64,000 bases of DNA, taken from the NCBI RefSeq assembly GCF_005405885.1, contig NZ_BJFL01000030.1, positions 1-64,000 on the forward strand, read 5' to 3'. Position 1 is the first letter of the stretch. Each line of letters opens with the position of its first letter. The position numbers and the translations under genes are program-made. The notes below the pieces were generated by a model, which searched no databases, was not told where the DNA came from, and was given only the letters and a program-made list of their open reading frames with translations. The stretch is from Gandjariella thermophila (GTDB taxonomy: Bacteria; Actinomycetota; Actinomycetes; Mycobacteriales; Pseudonocardiaceae). Positions 41,792 through 50,844 of this stretch are shown here, piece after piece.

Positions 41792-44086
41792 ATGCCTTCG
41801 GGAGCAGGAAAGGAAAACCTGCTCACCTTTGGCGCGGAATTGCGCAGGTGGCGCCAGCATCGCGGGCTGTCGCTGCGCCGGTTGGCGCGGCTGGTGAGCT
41901 ACAGCCCTGGGCATCTGAGCAAGGTGGAGCACGGCAGCAAACCGCCGACGGTGGAACTGGCGAAGGCCTGCGACCGGGTGCTCGGCACCGGTGGCCAGTT
42001 GACGGAACTGGTGCCGAGACGGTCGGAGTGGTCCGCCCGCGTGCTGCGGCCCGCCCAACTCCCCGCCGGAGCGGCCGCCGGTTTCGTCGGCCGCGACGAT
42101 GCGCTGCGCCGCCTGGACGAGATGCTCTCCGACGACCCGGACGCGGTGGTGCTGGCCGCGATCGACGGGCCACCCGGTGCCGGCAAGACGGCGCTGGCGC
42201 TGCGCTGGGCACACCACGCGGCCGGCCGCTTCCCCGACGGCCAGCTCTATGCCGACCTCCGCGGCTACGTGCCGGAAGGGGTGCCGGCCCGGCCGGAGGA
42301 GGTGCTCGAGGAGTTCCTCGTCGCCTTCGGTGTGCCGGCGGAACGCATCCCGGTGGGGCTCTCCCGGCGGGCGGCGCTGTTCCGCAGCGTGCTGGCCGAC
42401 CGGCGGGTGCTGGTGGTGCTGGACAACGCGGCCGGCTCGGAGCAGGTCGACTCGCTGCTGCCCGGCACCGCCGGCTGCGGTGTGGTGGTCACCAGCCGGA
42501 AACGGCTGTCCGGGCTGGTAGTCCGGGCCGGGGCGCGCCGGCTGACACTGGGCGCGATGCAGCCGCACGAGTCGGTCGCGCTGCTGCGCCGGGTGATCGG
42601 CGCGCGGCGCGCGGACGCCGAGTCGGACGCCGTGGAAACCCTGGCCGGCCAGTGCGGTCACCTGCCGCTGGCGCTGCGCGTCGCCGCCGAGCGGGTCGCC
42701 GCCCGCCCGCACCGCGCGGTCGCCGACCTGGTCACCGAACTGGCCGCGGAGGGCGAGCGGCTGGACCTGCTGGCCACCGACGACGACGCCAGCGTGGCCG
42801 TGCGCGCCGCGTTCTCGTGGTCGTACCGCAGCCTGGCGCCCGAAGTGGCGGCGATGTTCCGGCTGCTGGGCCTGCATCCCGGCGCGGAGATCGGCCTTGC
42901 TGCCTCGGCCGCGCTCGCCGGTCACCCCGAGCCTCGGGTCCGCCGCTGGCTGGACGCCCTGACCAGCGCGCACCTGCTGGACGAGGTGGGCCGCGACCGG
43001 TACCGGCTGCACGACCTGTTACGCGAGTACGCCGCGGAACGCGCCCGGGTGGAGGACGGTGCGGCGGAGCGCGAGGCGGCCGTGCGCCGGCTGACCGACT
43101 GGTACCTGCATACCGCGTTCGCCGTCCCCGGGGCGCTGCTGCCGCACCATCCGATCTTCATGCCGCTCGACCCGCCCGCCGAGGGCGTCACCCCGGTGCG
43201 GTTCGCCGACGCACGCGCGGCACGGGAGTGGTGCGAGGCGGAGCTGGGCAACGTGGTGCCGGTCACCCGGCTGGCCATGCAGCACCGGCTCTACGGCACC
43301 GCGTGGAAGCTGCCGGTGCTGCTGTGGAACTTCTTCGCCCGCCGCCGGCCGTGGACCGTGTGGATCACCAGCCACCAGCTCGCCGTGCGGGCCGCGGTCG
43401 CGGCCGGCGACCGCTACGGCGAGGCGTGGGCGCTGAACAACCTCGCGCACGCCGGGCCGGCCGAGTACCGCCGCTCCGACCAGGAACTGCACTACCTCAC
43501 CCGGGCGCTGACGATCCGCCGGGAGATCAACGACCGGCACGGCCTGGGCTGGACGCAGGCCGCGCTGGGTTACGTGGCCAGGGACCGTGGGGAGTTCGAG
43601 CGGGCGATCGAGTACTTCACCGCCGCGCTGCCGCTGTTCCTGGAGCTGGACGACCGGCACGGCCAGGCGCAGATGCTCGCTGCCCTCGGCGAGGCGCACC
43701 TGCGACTGTCCCGGTTGGACGTCGCGCTGCCGTACCTGGAGCAGGCCGTGGAGACCGCACGTGACCTGGACGGCTCGTGGATCCAGGGCTACACGCTGGT
43801 CCGCTATGCGGAGGCGCACCGGCTGCGCGGCGACCCGCGGCGCGCGCTGGACTTCCTGGACCAGGCGCTGGTGGTGTGCCGGGACGCCGAGGACCACGGC
43901 GCCGAGGCGGACACGCTGGACCGGCGTGGCCGGGTGCTGGCGGAACTGGGCCGGGTGGGCCAGGCTCGGGCGTCTTTCCTCGAGGCCGCGCGGCTGTTCG
44001 AGGAACTCGACGATCCCCGGGCGGGCGCGGTGCGGGAGCGGCTGCGCCGGCTGGCCCCGGTGCCCGAACCTGATCAGCCGGGCTGA
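41792..44086 (+). CDS. HTH-STAND (NB-ARC)-TPR transcriptional regulator
   Basis: The 764-residue protein has an XRE-type HTH at about 13-70 (FGAELRRWRQHRGLSLRRLA, then LVSYSPGHLSKVEHG). An NB-ARC ATPase has P-loop GPPGAGKTA at 126-134, Walker B RVLVVLDNAAG and GxP-type CGHLPLALRV. A helical arm follows, then C-terminal TPR-like repeats from about 500 (for example YGEAWALNNLAHAG, LGWTQAALGYVARDRGEFERAIEYF). This is the architecture of AfsR-like STAND regulators but with an XRE rather than SARP DNA-binding domain. The ATG at 41792 is chosen to include the full HTH. It is divergent from the ECF operon and convergent with the nucleoside hydrolase, and may control one or both. Confidence 0.88.
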   Translation: MPSGAGKENLLTFGAELRRWRQHRGLSLRRLARLVSYSPGHLSKVEHGSKPPTVELAKACDRVLGTGGQLTELVPRRSEWSARVLRPAQLPAGAAAGFVGRDDALRRLDEMLSDDPDAVVLAAIDGPPGAGKTALALRWAHHAAGRFPDGQLYADLRGYVPEGVPARPEEVLEEFLVAFGVPAERIPVGLSRRAALFRSVLADRRVLVVLDNAAGSEQVDSLLPGTAGCGVVVTSRKRLSGLVVRAGARRLTLGAMQPHESVALLRRVIGARRADAESDAVETLAGQCGHLPLALRVAAERVAARPHRAVADLVTELAAEGERLDLLATDDDASVAVRAAFSWSYRSLAPEVAAMFRLLGLHPGAEIGLAASAALAGHPEPRVRRWLDALTSAHLLDEVGRDRYRLHDLLREYAAERARVEDGAAEREAAVRRLTDWYLHTAFAVPGALLPHHPIFMPLDPPAEGVTPVRFADARAAREWCEAELGNVVPVTRLAMQHRLYGTAWKLPVLLWNFFARRRPWTVWITSHQLAVRAAVAAGDRYGEAWALNNLAHAGPAEYRRSDQELHYLTRALTIRREINDRHGLGWTQAALGYVARDRGEFERAIEYFTAALPLFLELDDRHGQAQMLAALGEAHLRLSRLDVALPYLEQAVETARDLDGSWIQGYTLVRYAEAHRLRGDPRRALDFLDQALVVCRDAEDHGAEADTLDRRGRVLAELGRVGQARASFLEAARLFEELDDPRAGAVRERLRRLAPVPEPDQPG

Positions 44087-45073
44087 TCAGGCCGGCAGCG
44101 CGGCGCCGACCAGGGCGTGCCGCAAGCGGTCGAGCAGCCGGGAGACGTCCGCCTCGACCACGACCCGCACCGGCCGGCGGGCATAGCCGCACGGGTGGAT
44201 GGTCGGCCGCAGGTCGGTCACCAGCATGCCGCGGGTGTGCGTGCCGGTGAGTTCCACCGTGACCTCGCGTTCCTCGCAGGTGGTGGCGAGCGCGGGGGTG
44301 GCCGCGACGGCCGCGGCGAGCGGATCGTGCAACAGGCAGCCCTCGATGCCCAGGGTGGTGGCGTAGAAGTCCACGAAGTGCTCGAGCATCCGGCTGGCGA
44401 AGCGGGCGCGCGGGTCCGCGGACGCCGCGACGGCGGCCACCCACGCCCGGTCCGCCCGCGCGGTCTCGGTGACGTCCAGCGGCACCATGGTCAGGTCGAA
44501 GCCGGCGGCCAGCACCAGTTCCGCGGCCTCCGGGTCCTGCCAGGCGTTGAACTCCGCGTGCGGGGTCCGGTTGCCCGCGCGGTGGATGGCGCCGCCCATC
44601 CACACCACGGCGCGCAGCAACCTCGGCAGGTCCCGCTCCAGCAGCAGGGCCAGCGCCAGGTTCGTCAGCGGGCCGAGCGCGACCACGGTCAGTTCGCCGG
44701 GCCGCCGGCGGGCCAGCCCGACGAGTTGCTCGGCGGCGGAATGGGCGACCGGACGGCGCGCGGACGGCGGCCCGGCGGCACCGCCCAGCCCGTCCTCGCC
44801 GTGCGCCCGGGATATCGCCGGCGGCTGGCTCAGCGGGGTGTGCGCGCCGAGGGCGACCGGCACGTCGGTGAGCCCGACCAGGTCGAGCAGCCGCAGCGCG
44901 TTGTCCGCCGCCATCGCGGTGGGGAGGTTGCCGGGCGCGGCACCGACCGCGACGATCTCCACCTCCGGTGCCGCGGCGAGATAGAGGATGGCCAGCGCGT
45001 CATCGATTCCGGGATCGGTGTCCAGTACGATCGGCCGGCGCCCACCAGCCGCGACGCCGTTGGCTTCGGACAT
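44087..45073 (-). CDS. Nucleoside hydrolase (IunH/RihA type)
   Basis: The 328-residue enzyme has the calcium-binding DTDPGIDDA motif (18-26), the VALGPLTNLALAL region, VVWMGGAI and HAEFNAWQDPEAA, and a His in HDPLAAAVA, matching inosine-uridine nucleoside hydrolases. It splits the N-glycosidic bond of ribonucleosides to base and ribose. The N-terminal NxxL region GAAPGNLPTAMAADNALRLL is in the usual place. Its stop abuts the regulator's stop (TGATCA), with no gap. The substrate class is inferred from family only. Confidence 0.9.
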   Translation of the reverse strand: MSEANGVAAGGRRPIVLDTDPGIDDALAILYLAAAPEVEIVAVGAAPGNLPTAMAADNALRLLDLVGLTDVPVALGAHTPLSQPPAISRAHGEDGLGGAAGPPSARRPVAHSAAEQLVGLARRRPGELTVVALGPLTNLALALLLERDLPRLLRAVVWMGGAIHRAGNRTPHAEFNAWQDPEAAELVLAAGFDLTMVPLDVTETARADRAWVAAVAASADPRARFASRMLEHFVDFYATTLGIEGCLLHDPLAAAVAATPALATTCEEREVTVELTGTHTRGMLVTDLRPTIHPCGYARRPVRVVVEADVSRLLDRLRHALVGAALPA

Positions 45074-45455
45074 CCGCTCGTTTCCTCCGCCCCGAAGTCC
45101 GGTTACGGTACAGCCTTACCGGAAACTCCGGCCGGACGGACAGCCCCGACGAGCCGTTTCCTTGAAGGGCAACAAAGAGGCGACGCCGCGGTGTTTCCCC
45201 GAAGAGGAAACACGGCAACACTGGCTCGTGGCCTTCATCACTCCATAGGGTGATTTTCGTGCGGTCAGTAACAGGGGTGACGTCTCGCCCCCGCACCGGG
45301 CCGGCCAGTCGGCGGACGGAGCCGCCTGCCGGCGCCACTCACGGTGTCTCCGCCGGGGCGGGCCCGATCGAGCATGGCCGCCGCGTCGCTACCCGTCGGA
45401 GCACGGCAGGGTCCGCGGGCGGGGTCGGCTGAGGGGTCACCGGGAGGGAGGACCA
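45074..45455. other. 382-bp intergenic region with a hairpin
   Basis: No supported gene. GTGTTTCC/GGAAACAC (45191-45198 and 45206-45213) form an 8-bp stem with a seven-base loop in an AT-richer stretch. The region separates the divergent nucleoside hydrolase and a small gene; GGGAGGGAGGA before 45456 is that gene's ribosome-binding site. Confidence 0.4.
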
Positions 45456-45671
45456 GTGCGTTACGACGATCGCGTGCTGCTGGCCGAAATCGCCAACCTG
45501 AACAGAGAACTGGTTCGCCTCTCCTGCCAGATGATCGATGAGATGGCCGGCGACCATCCGGCATGCGCGCAGGCGCAACAGGAACTGGGCGAGCGCCTGA
45601 TCGCGCTCGGCGAGGCGCTGATCGAAAGGGGCCGGCACCCCGTTCTTCCCGCCCCGCCCGCTATCAGATGA
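45456..45671 (+). CDS. Small helical hypothetical protein
   Basis: The 71-residue protein (VRYDDRVLLAEIANLNRELV, then LSCQMIDEMAGDHPACAQAQQELGERLI) is predicted to be two amphipathic helices with heptad-like Leu/Ile spacing. The GTG start has an excellent GGGAGGGAGGA ribosome-binding site, which supports it being real. No family is recognised. Its last 8 bases overlap the convergent transposase gene. Confidence 0.65.
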   Translation: MRYDDRVLLAEIANLNRELVRLSCQMIDEMAGDHPACAQAQQELGERLIALGEALIERGRHPVLPAPPAIR

Positions 45672-46764
45672 CCGTGTCGTGGCGGAGCGCGAGAAAGGCC
45701 GCGGCCGCCATGGACAGCGTGATGTGCCGATACCAGGGTTGGTAGCCGCGAACCTGGTAGTGGTCGAGTCCGGTTCGATTTCGCGCGATACTTAAGCATT
45801 CCGCCACGGTCCCCTGGTTTCCGGCGACCCGGACCAGATCGGGCAGCGTGGTTTCGGCGGGGCCGAAACACACGTAGTACCGCAACTCGGTGGGTTCCCG
45901 CGCGCTGCGCCGGGCCAGCAGCCAGTGCCTGCGGTCCGGTCTCCGGCGGGAGCGGATGTCGGTGACCGCCCAGTCGTAGGGCGTCGCGCCGGCCGCGCCG
46001 GCGCCGCCGATCCGCGTCCACGCGCCGTCACCGAGGTCGGCCACCATGCGGGCGATCCGGGCCACGGGAAAGTTGGTCGCCGCCGTCGGCACCGCCAGCA
46101 CATGCGCGATGTCCCGCGATTCCAGCCACGCGCGCAGGTCACCGTCCTGCCCGTAGACGTGGTCCCCGGTAACCCAGGCGAACGGCACTCCGGCGCTCAC
46201 CACCCGCTCGATCATTCGGCGGGCGAGAACGGGTTTACCGGCGAATCCGATCCCGTCGTCGATACCGGCCTCCCGGCACCGCCGACGATCGGCCGTCCAT
46301 TCCACCGGCAGGTACAGTTCACGATCTATCAATGCCTGACCGCGCGGCGAGGAATAGGCCAGAAACACGCCGATCTGGCAGTTTTCCAGGCGCCCGGCCG
46401 AGCTGGAGTACTGCCGCGCCACCCCCGCCGACTTCCGCCCCTTCTTGGGAAAGGCCGTTTCCTCGACGACCAGCACTCCGTGGTCCGCGTCACCCAGCGA
46501 TTCGACGACCATATCCCGGACGTCGTCGCGCACTCCGTCGGTGTCCCAGGAGTAGAAGTTGAGCAGCCGCTGCATACCCTCCGGCCCGGCGTCGCCGGCC
46601 ACCTCGGCCAGCGTCCAGCCGTTCTTCCGCTCCGTCTCGCTGAGTAGTGCGCGCAGGTAGGAGGCCATGCGCCGGCGAGATTCCACACGAGGACACCGGC
46701 TCGCGAAGCGGGCGACGAACGTGTCAAACCCGGCCTGCTCGTCTGGTGTCGGCTCCGTCCACAC
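45664..46764 (-). mobile_element. IS701-family transposase-like gene
   Basis: The 366-residue product follows the IS701 pattern: an N-terminal helical region, LLNFYSWDTDGVRDDVRDMVVESL, the first catalytic segment, GVARQYSSSAGRLENCQIGVFLAY, VPFAWVTGDHVYGQDGDLRAWLE, and YQVRGYQPWYRHITLSMAAAAFLALR at the end. The first acidic motif reads VVEETAFPKKG, with Glu101 where the family usually has Asp. No terminal inverted repeats or target duplication are evident at either end, and the 3' end overlaps a neighbour's 3' end. It is either an inactive insertion sequence that has lost its ends or a domesticated transposase-like protein. The start is a GTG at 46764. Confidence 0.85.
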
Positions 46765-46983
46765 AGGCGAGATCAGGTACCAGAGGTCGACTCGCCATCA
46801 CAACCTGTCGTTGCAGCACTTAATGGTCGCGTGATCCACCCGGAAGCGTTGCCTCCGCCCTACGGTGTGTGGATCATATCCGCGGCAGTGGAGCAAACGT
46901 GGCGCGTTGTCACCGGGGCCGACAATTGCGTTACACATCCTGACATGAATTTACCTAACGGTAACCTCGCACCGAGGACGCTG

Positions 46984-48798
46984 ATGTCTGAACTACCCCC
47001 GCCCAACACGCGCGCCAATCACTGGCACGGCCAGGGCAGCCCGGGCCAGTCCAGCGGCATCGACGCTGCGGGCGAACTGCGATCCCACCTGCTGCGGCTG
47101 GCGGTGCTGCCCGCGGCCCTCCTGGCAGTCATCGGTGCGGCTACCGTGGCCTTACTTCTCGCCGACCGCTCCGGGGAAACGCGTGTGCTCGTCATCGCCG
47201 TGGCGGTGGCCGCCGCCGTCCTGGTCGTGGTCATGGCGGCCAGCCGGGCCAACGCCACGGCCCGCGCGATGGGTGCGCGCGTCGACGAGGCGCGCCAGGC
47301 CCAGCAGGACGTCGACACGCTGCGCATGTGGACGGCCCGGTTCGCCGAGGAGATCCAGCGGTTCGCCAGGCAGGCGCGGGACGGTGAGCGGCCGGTACCG
47401 CGCGGCCCGCAGCCCCCGCCGGTGGAGGGCAGCCACCCGTTCGCGTTCCTCGCCCACGAGCTGCAGCAGGCGCAGCACGCCGCCGAGGTGGTGATCAGCC
47501 AGGCGACCGGCACGCCGATGCCCGGCGACCCCGACCAGCGCGTCGGCGTGTTCGTCAACCTGGCCCGCCGCCTGCAGTCGCTGGTCCACCGGGCCATCCA
47601 GAAGCTGGACGAGCTGGAGCACCAGGTCGAGGACCCGGACCTGCTCAAGGGCCTGTTCTTCGTCGACCACCTGGCCACCGGGGTGCGTCGGCAGGCGGAG
47701 AGCCTTGCCGTGCTGGGCGGTGTGGCACCCCGCCGGCAGTGGAGCAGCCCGGTGAACATGTACACCGTGCTGCGCTCCGCCGTCGCCGAGGTCGAGCAGT
47801 ACGCGCGGGTCAAGGTGATCCCTCCGGTGGAGGGCACGCTGCGCGGGCACGCTGTCGCCGACATCATCCACCTGGTCGCCGAACTGGTGGAGAACGCCAC
47901 CATGTTCTCCGCGCCGGAAACCGAGGTCACGGTGCGCGCCCAGATGGTCGCGGCCGGCCTGGCCATCGAGATCGACGACCGCGGCCTCGGCATGCCCATC
48001 GAGGACCAGCGGCGGATCAACGACCTGCTCGCCGCGCCCGGCCACATCGACCTCGGCGAGCTGCTCCAGGACGGGCGCATCGGGCTGTGCGTGGTGGCCG
48101 AGCTGGCCCGGCGGCACGGCGTCGCGGTCCGCCTGCAGAACAACATCTACGGCGGCATCCAGGCCACCGTCGTGCTGCCGCACCGGCTGCTCGGCGACGC
48201 CAGCCCGGACGCCGACAGCGAGCAGCCCGCCCGCGAACCCGCGTCGCTGGGGAACGGGCGCGTCGCCGGGGCGCTGCCGGCCGCGCCGGGCAACGGGTCG
48301 TCGGTCCACTCCACGTCGGCCACCGCCACGGCCTCGGCACCGGCACCGGCGGCCACCGCCACGGCCTCGTCGTCCGCTCCGGAACTGCCGAGGCGCGTCC
48401 CCGCGGAGTCCCACGGCAAGTGGCCGGCTGCCGACACCCTGGACGCCCGCGCGGCGAACATCACCGCGGCCTCGGCGGCGCAGCGCCGGCACGAGTCCGA
48501 GACCCCGGCGTCCCAGCCGGACCGGGCCGCCGGGAACGGCTCCGGCGCGCACCCCGCCCGCGGCACGGGCGCCGCCGGCGGTTCGCACGGCGCGCATGCC
48601 CGCGGCGACGATGCGCGTCCCCGGCTACCGCAGCGCCGCGAACGCACCACGTACCTGGTACCCGAACTGCTCGAGAGTCGCCCGGCCAGCGAGCCGGCCG
48701 CCGGTCACAACCCCGGCCTGATGGCCGCCTTCCAGCGCGGCATCGACCGCGGCAGCGGCGCAGAGGGCGACGATCCGCCCGCCGACCGCACCAGCTGA
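46984..48798 (+). CDS. Conservon sensor kinase-like protein CvnA
   Basis: The 604-residue protein has two closely spaced membrane helices (about 39-61 and 67-86) with only about six residues between, so no large extracellular sensor. A helical segment (100-290) and a HATPase domain (about 300-410: ELVENATMFSAPET, DDRGLGMP, GRIGLCVVAELARRHG) follow, then a long disordered Ala/Pro-rich tail. It lacks a clear phospho-accepting H-box, as conservon kinases do. CvnA works with CvnB-D in a membrane G-protein-like signalling complex, known from Streptomyces. The ATG at 46984 has GAGGACG upstream; earlier in-frame starts are less likely. Confidence 0.9.
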   Translation: MSELPPPNTRANHWHGQGSPGQSSGIDAAGELRSHLLRLAVLPAALLAVIGAATVALLLADRSGETRVLVIAVAVAAAVLVVVMAASRANATARAMGARVDEARQAQQDVDTLRMWTARFAEEIQRFARQARDGERPVPRGPQPPPVEGSHPFAFLAHELQQAQHAAEVVISQATGTPMPGDPDQRVGVFVNLARRLQSLVHRAIQKLDELEHQVEDPDLLKGLFFVDHLATGVRRQAESLAVLGGVAPRRQWSSPVNMYTVLRSAVAEVEQYARVKVIPPVEGTLRGHAVADIIHLVAELVENATMFSAPETEVTVRAQMVAAGLAIEIDDRGLGMPIEDQRRINDLLAAPGHIDLGELLQDGRIGLCVVAELARRHGVAVRLQNNIYGGIQATVVLPHRLLGDASPDADSEQPAREPASLGNGRVAGALPAAPGNGSSVHSTSATATASAPAPAATATASSSAPELPRRVPAESHGKWPAADTLDARAANITAASAAQRRHESETPASQPDRAAGNGSGAHPARGTGAAGGSHGAHARGDDARPRLPQRRERTTYLVPELLESRPASEPAAGHNPGLMAAFQRGIDRGSGAEGDDPPADRTS

Positions 48799-48829
48799 CG
48801 ACGCACCACCCAGGGGAGAGATTTCATTC

Positions 48830-49264
48830 ATGGTGAGCGATTTGCCCGTGAGCCCGACGTCCGATCTCACCTGGCTGCTCAGCAGCCTGGTGCAGAAGGT
48901 TCCGCACACCCGCAGCGCCCTGCTGCTGTCCTCGGACGGGCTGAAGAAGCACTTCCACGGCCTGGACGCGGACGGCGCCGACAAGCTGGCCGCGATCGCG
49001 TCCGGACTGTGCTCCCTGGCGCGCACCGCCGGAGTGCGCTTCGGCGGCAGTGACGGCGTCCGGCAGGTCGTGGCCGAACTCGACGACGTGGTCCTGTTCG
49101 TGACCGCGGCCGGACCGGGTGCGGTGCTGGCCGTGCTGGCCGGCCGGGACGCCGACGCGGGCGTGCTCGGTTACGAGATGGCGCAACTCGTCAAGCGGGT
49201 GCCGTCCTACCTGGCCACCCCAACCCGACACGCGGTCGCCACACCCGGCCACACCATCCGATGA
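48830..49264 (+). CDS. Roadblock/LC7-domain protein CvnB
   Basis: The 144-residue protein shows the Roadblock/LC7 fold pattern (DLTWLLSSLVQKVPHTRSAL, LLSSDGLKKHF, then VVAELDDVVLFVTAAGPGAVLAVLAG). In conservons this protein is thought to regulate the small GTPase CvnD, as MglB does for MglA. GGGGAGAG precedes the ATG at 48830. Its stop overlaps the cvnC start (ATGA). Confidence 0.93.
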   Translation: MVSDLPVSPTSDLTWLLSSLVQKVPHTRSALLLSSDGLKKHFHGLDADGADKLAAIASGLCSLARTAGVRFGGSDGVRQVVAELDDVVLFVTAAGPGAVLAVLAGRDADAGVLGYEMAQLVKRVPSYLATPTRHAVATPGHTIR

Positions 49265-49641
49265 TCATGGCCGGTTCCCGGGAGGACGCACCCTGGCTCG
49301 ACGGCGACGCCGGGCAGTTGGTACGCCCGTACACGGTGACCAACGGGCGCACCAAGCCCTCGAAGCCCCTCGACCTGGTGTCCCTGGTCCGGGCCACCGG
49401 CCTGGCACCCCACCGGCGGCTGGATCCCGAACACGCGCTGGCCCTCGAACTCTGCCGAACGCCCACCTCGGTCGCCGAGATCGCGGCGCACCTCCGGCAG
49501 CCGGTGATGGTCACCAAGGTCGTGCTCTCCGATCTCATCGAATGGAACGCGGTCACCACCCGCGCTCCCGGCGCCACCGCCGACTCCACCGACAGACAAA
49601 GACTGGAGGCACTGCTTCATGGTCTCCGTGAACGACTCTGA
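49261..49641 (+). CDS. DUF742 protein CvnC
   Basis: The 126-residue protein has the DUF742 signature LVRPYTVTNGRTKPSK and a winged-helix-like C-terminal part (LCRTPTSVAEIAAHLRQPVMVTKVVLSDLIE). It is always the third member of conservons; its exact role in the complex is unresolved. ATGA overlap with cvnB, and a 23-base overlap with cvnD, indicate coupled translation. Confidence 0.93.
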   Translation: MIMAGSREDAPWLDGDAGQLVRPYTVTNGRTKPSKPLDLVSLVRATGLAPHRRLDPEHALALELCRTPTSVAEIAAHLRQPVMVTKVVLSDLIEWNAVTTRAPGATADSTDRQRLEALLHGLRERL

Positions 49642-50203
49642 CGCCTTCCCGACCCCGTTCAAGATCCTCGTCGCGGGCGGCTTCGGAGTCGGCAAGACCA
49701 CTTTCGTGCGCGCGGTCAGCGAGATCGAACCGCTGACCACGGAGGAGACCCTCACCGCGGCCAGCGTGGGCACCGACAGCCTGGACGGGGTGGAGAGCAA
49801 GGCCACCACCACCGTGGCGATGGATTTCGGCCGCATCACCTTCGTCCCGGAGAACGTCGTGCTGTACCTGTTCGGCACGCCGGGCCAGGAACGCTTCTGG
49901 TTCATGTGGGACGAGCTGTGCCGGGGCGCGCTCGGCGCGGTGGTGCTCGCCGACACCAGACGCCTGCAGGACTGTTTCGCCGCGGTCGAGTTCTTCGAAC
50001 GCCGCCGGGTCAACTTCCTGGTGGCGGTCAACCAGTTCGACGGTGCCTACCACTACGAGGTCGACGAGGTCCGCCAGGCGCTCGACATCGACGCGCAGGT
50101 ACCGATCCTGATGTGTGACGCCCGGCAGACCCAGTCCGCGAAGGGCGTGCTGATCGCGCTGGTCGAGCACGTGCTCGCGGCCGCCATGTCCCGCTCGATG
50201 TAG
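49619..50203 (+). CDS. Conservon small GTPase CvnD
   Basis: The 194-residue GTPase has P-loop GGFGVGKTT (27-35), a G3 region LFGTPGQERFW and a G4 motif NQFD in place of NKxD, the usual features of the Ras/Rab-like ATP/GTP-binding proteins in conservons. It is expected at the membrane with CvnA-C. The start overlaps the end of cvnC. Confidence 0.93.
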   Translation: MVSVNDSDAFPTPFKILVAGGFGVGKTTFVRAVSEIEPLTTEETLTAASVGTDSLDGVESKATTTVAMDFGRITFVPENVVLYLFGTPGQERFWFMWDELCRGALGAVVLADTRRLQDCFAAVEFFERRRVNFLVAVNQFDGAYHYEVDEVRQALDIDAQVPILMCDARQTQSAKGVLIALVEHVLAAAMSRSM

Positions 50204-50235
50204 CCACCCGCCCACCCGCAGATACGGAGTTCTCC

Positions 50236-50796
50236 ATGTCCACCTTCGACCCCGCCGGCCATCGTCACCTGGAGCCGATCGACGAGCATGTGGTGGAGCG
50301 TGCCGCCCGGCTGCGCCAGCTCGACCTCGGTACCAGGCCGGATGCGGAACTCGACGAGTTCGCCCAGCACGTCGCGCGGATCGCCGGCACGCCCAACGCC
50401 ATGGTCAACTTCATCAGCGACACCCAGCAGTACCTCTCCGGCCTGTTCATGGCGTCCGCGGGAGTCGACGGTGCCGGCGTGGCGCCGTTCTCCCGGTCGG
50501 TGCCGATGGGTACCGGGTACTGCCCCCACGTCATCGCCCGGCGCAAGGCGCTCCCGCTGGACGACGTCTTCGCCTACCCGCGGTTCGCCGGGAACGACGT
50601 GGTCGACAAGATGGGCGTCCGCGCATACCTCGGGGCTCCGGTGATCGACCGGACGGGTACGGCGCTCGGCACGGTGTGTGTCGTGGACAGCGAGCCGCGC
50701 GCCTGGGGCCACCAGGGTGTGCACATGATCAAGCAGCTGGCCGCCGAGCTGGTGGAGCTGATCCACCGGCGGGAGCGGGACCTGCGGTTGGTGTGA
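50236..50796 (+). CDS. GAF-domain protein, fifth conservon gene
   Basis: The 186-residue protein is almost entirely one GAF domain (about 30-178), with NAMVNFISDTQQYLSGLF, SRSVPMGTGYCPHVIARRKAL and LGAPVIDRTGTALGTVCVVD. Cys and His in GYCPHV could bind a cofactor or sense redox state. It lies 32 bp after cvnD and ends at a terminator, so it belongs to the operon and may supply the cytoplasmic sensing that the short CvnA lacks. Ligand unknown. Confidence 0.88.
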   Translation: MSTFDPAGHRHLEPIDEHVVERAARLRQLDLGTRPDAELDEFAQHVARIAGTPNAMVNFISDTQQYLSGLFMASAGVDGAGVAPFSRSVPMGTGYCPHVIARRKALPLDDVFAYPRFAGNDVVDKMGVRAYLGAPVIDRTGTALGTVCVVDSEPRAWGHQGVHMIKQLAAELVELIHRRERDLRLV

Positions 50797-50828
50797 CTCC
50801 TCGCCGGTCCTTCCGGGCCGGCGAGGAG
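50797..50828. terminator. 11-bp perfect terminator hairpin of the conservon operon
   Basis: CTCCTCGCCGG (50797-50807) pairs with CCGGCGAGGAG (50818-50828) around a 10-base loop immediately after the GAF gene stop and 17 bp from the convergent acyl-CoA dehydrogenase stop. Confidence 0.8.
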
Positions 50829-50844
50829 CGTGGTGCGGCCGTTG

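Noticed and set aside
45191-45213. Hairpin at 45191-45213 as an insertion-sequence end
   Set aside because: No matching repeat is seen on the far side of the transposase gene and no target duplication is visible.
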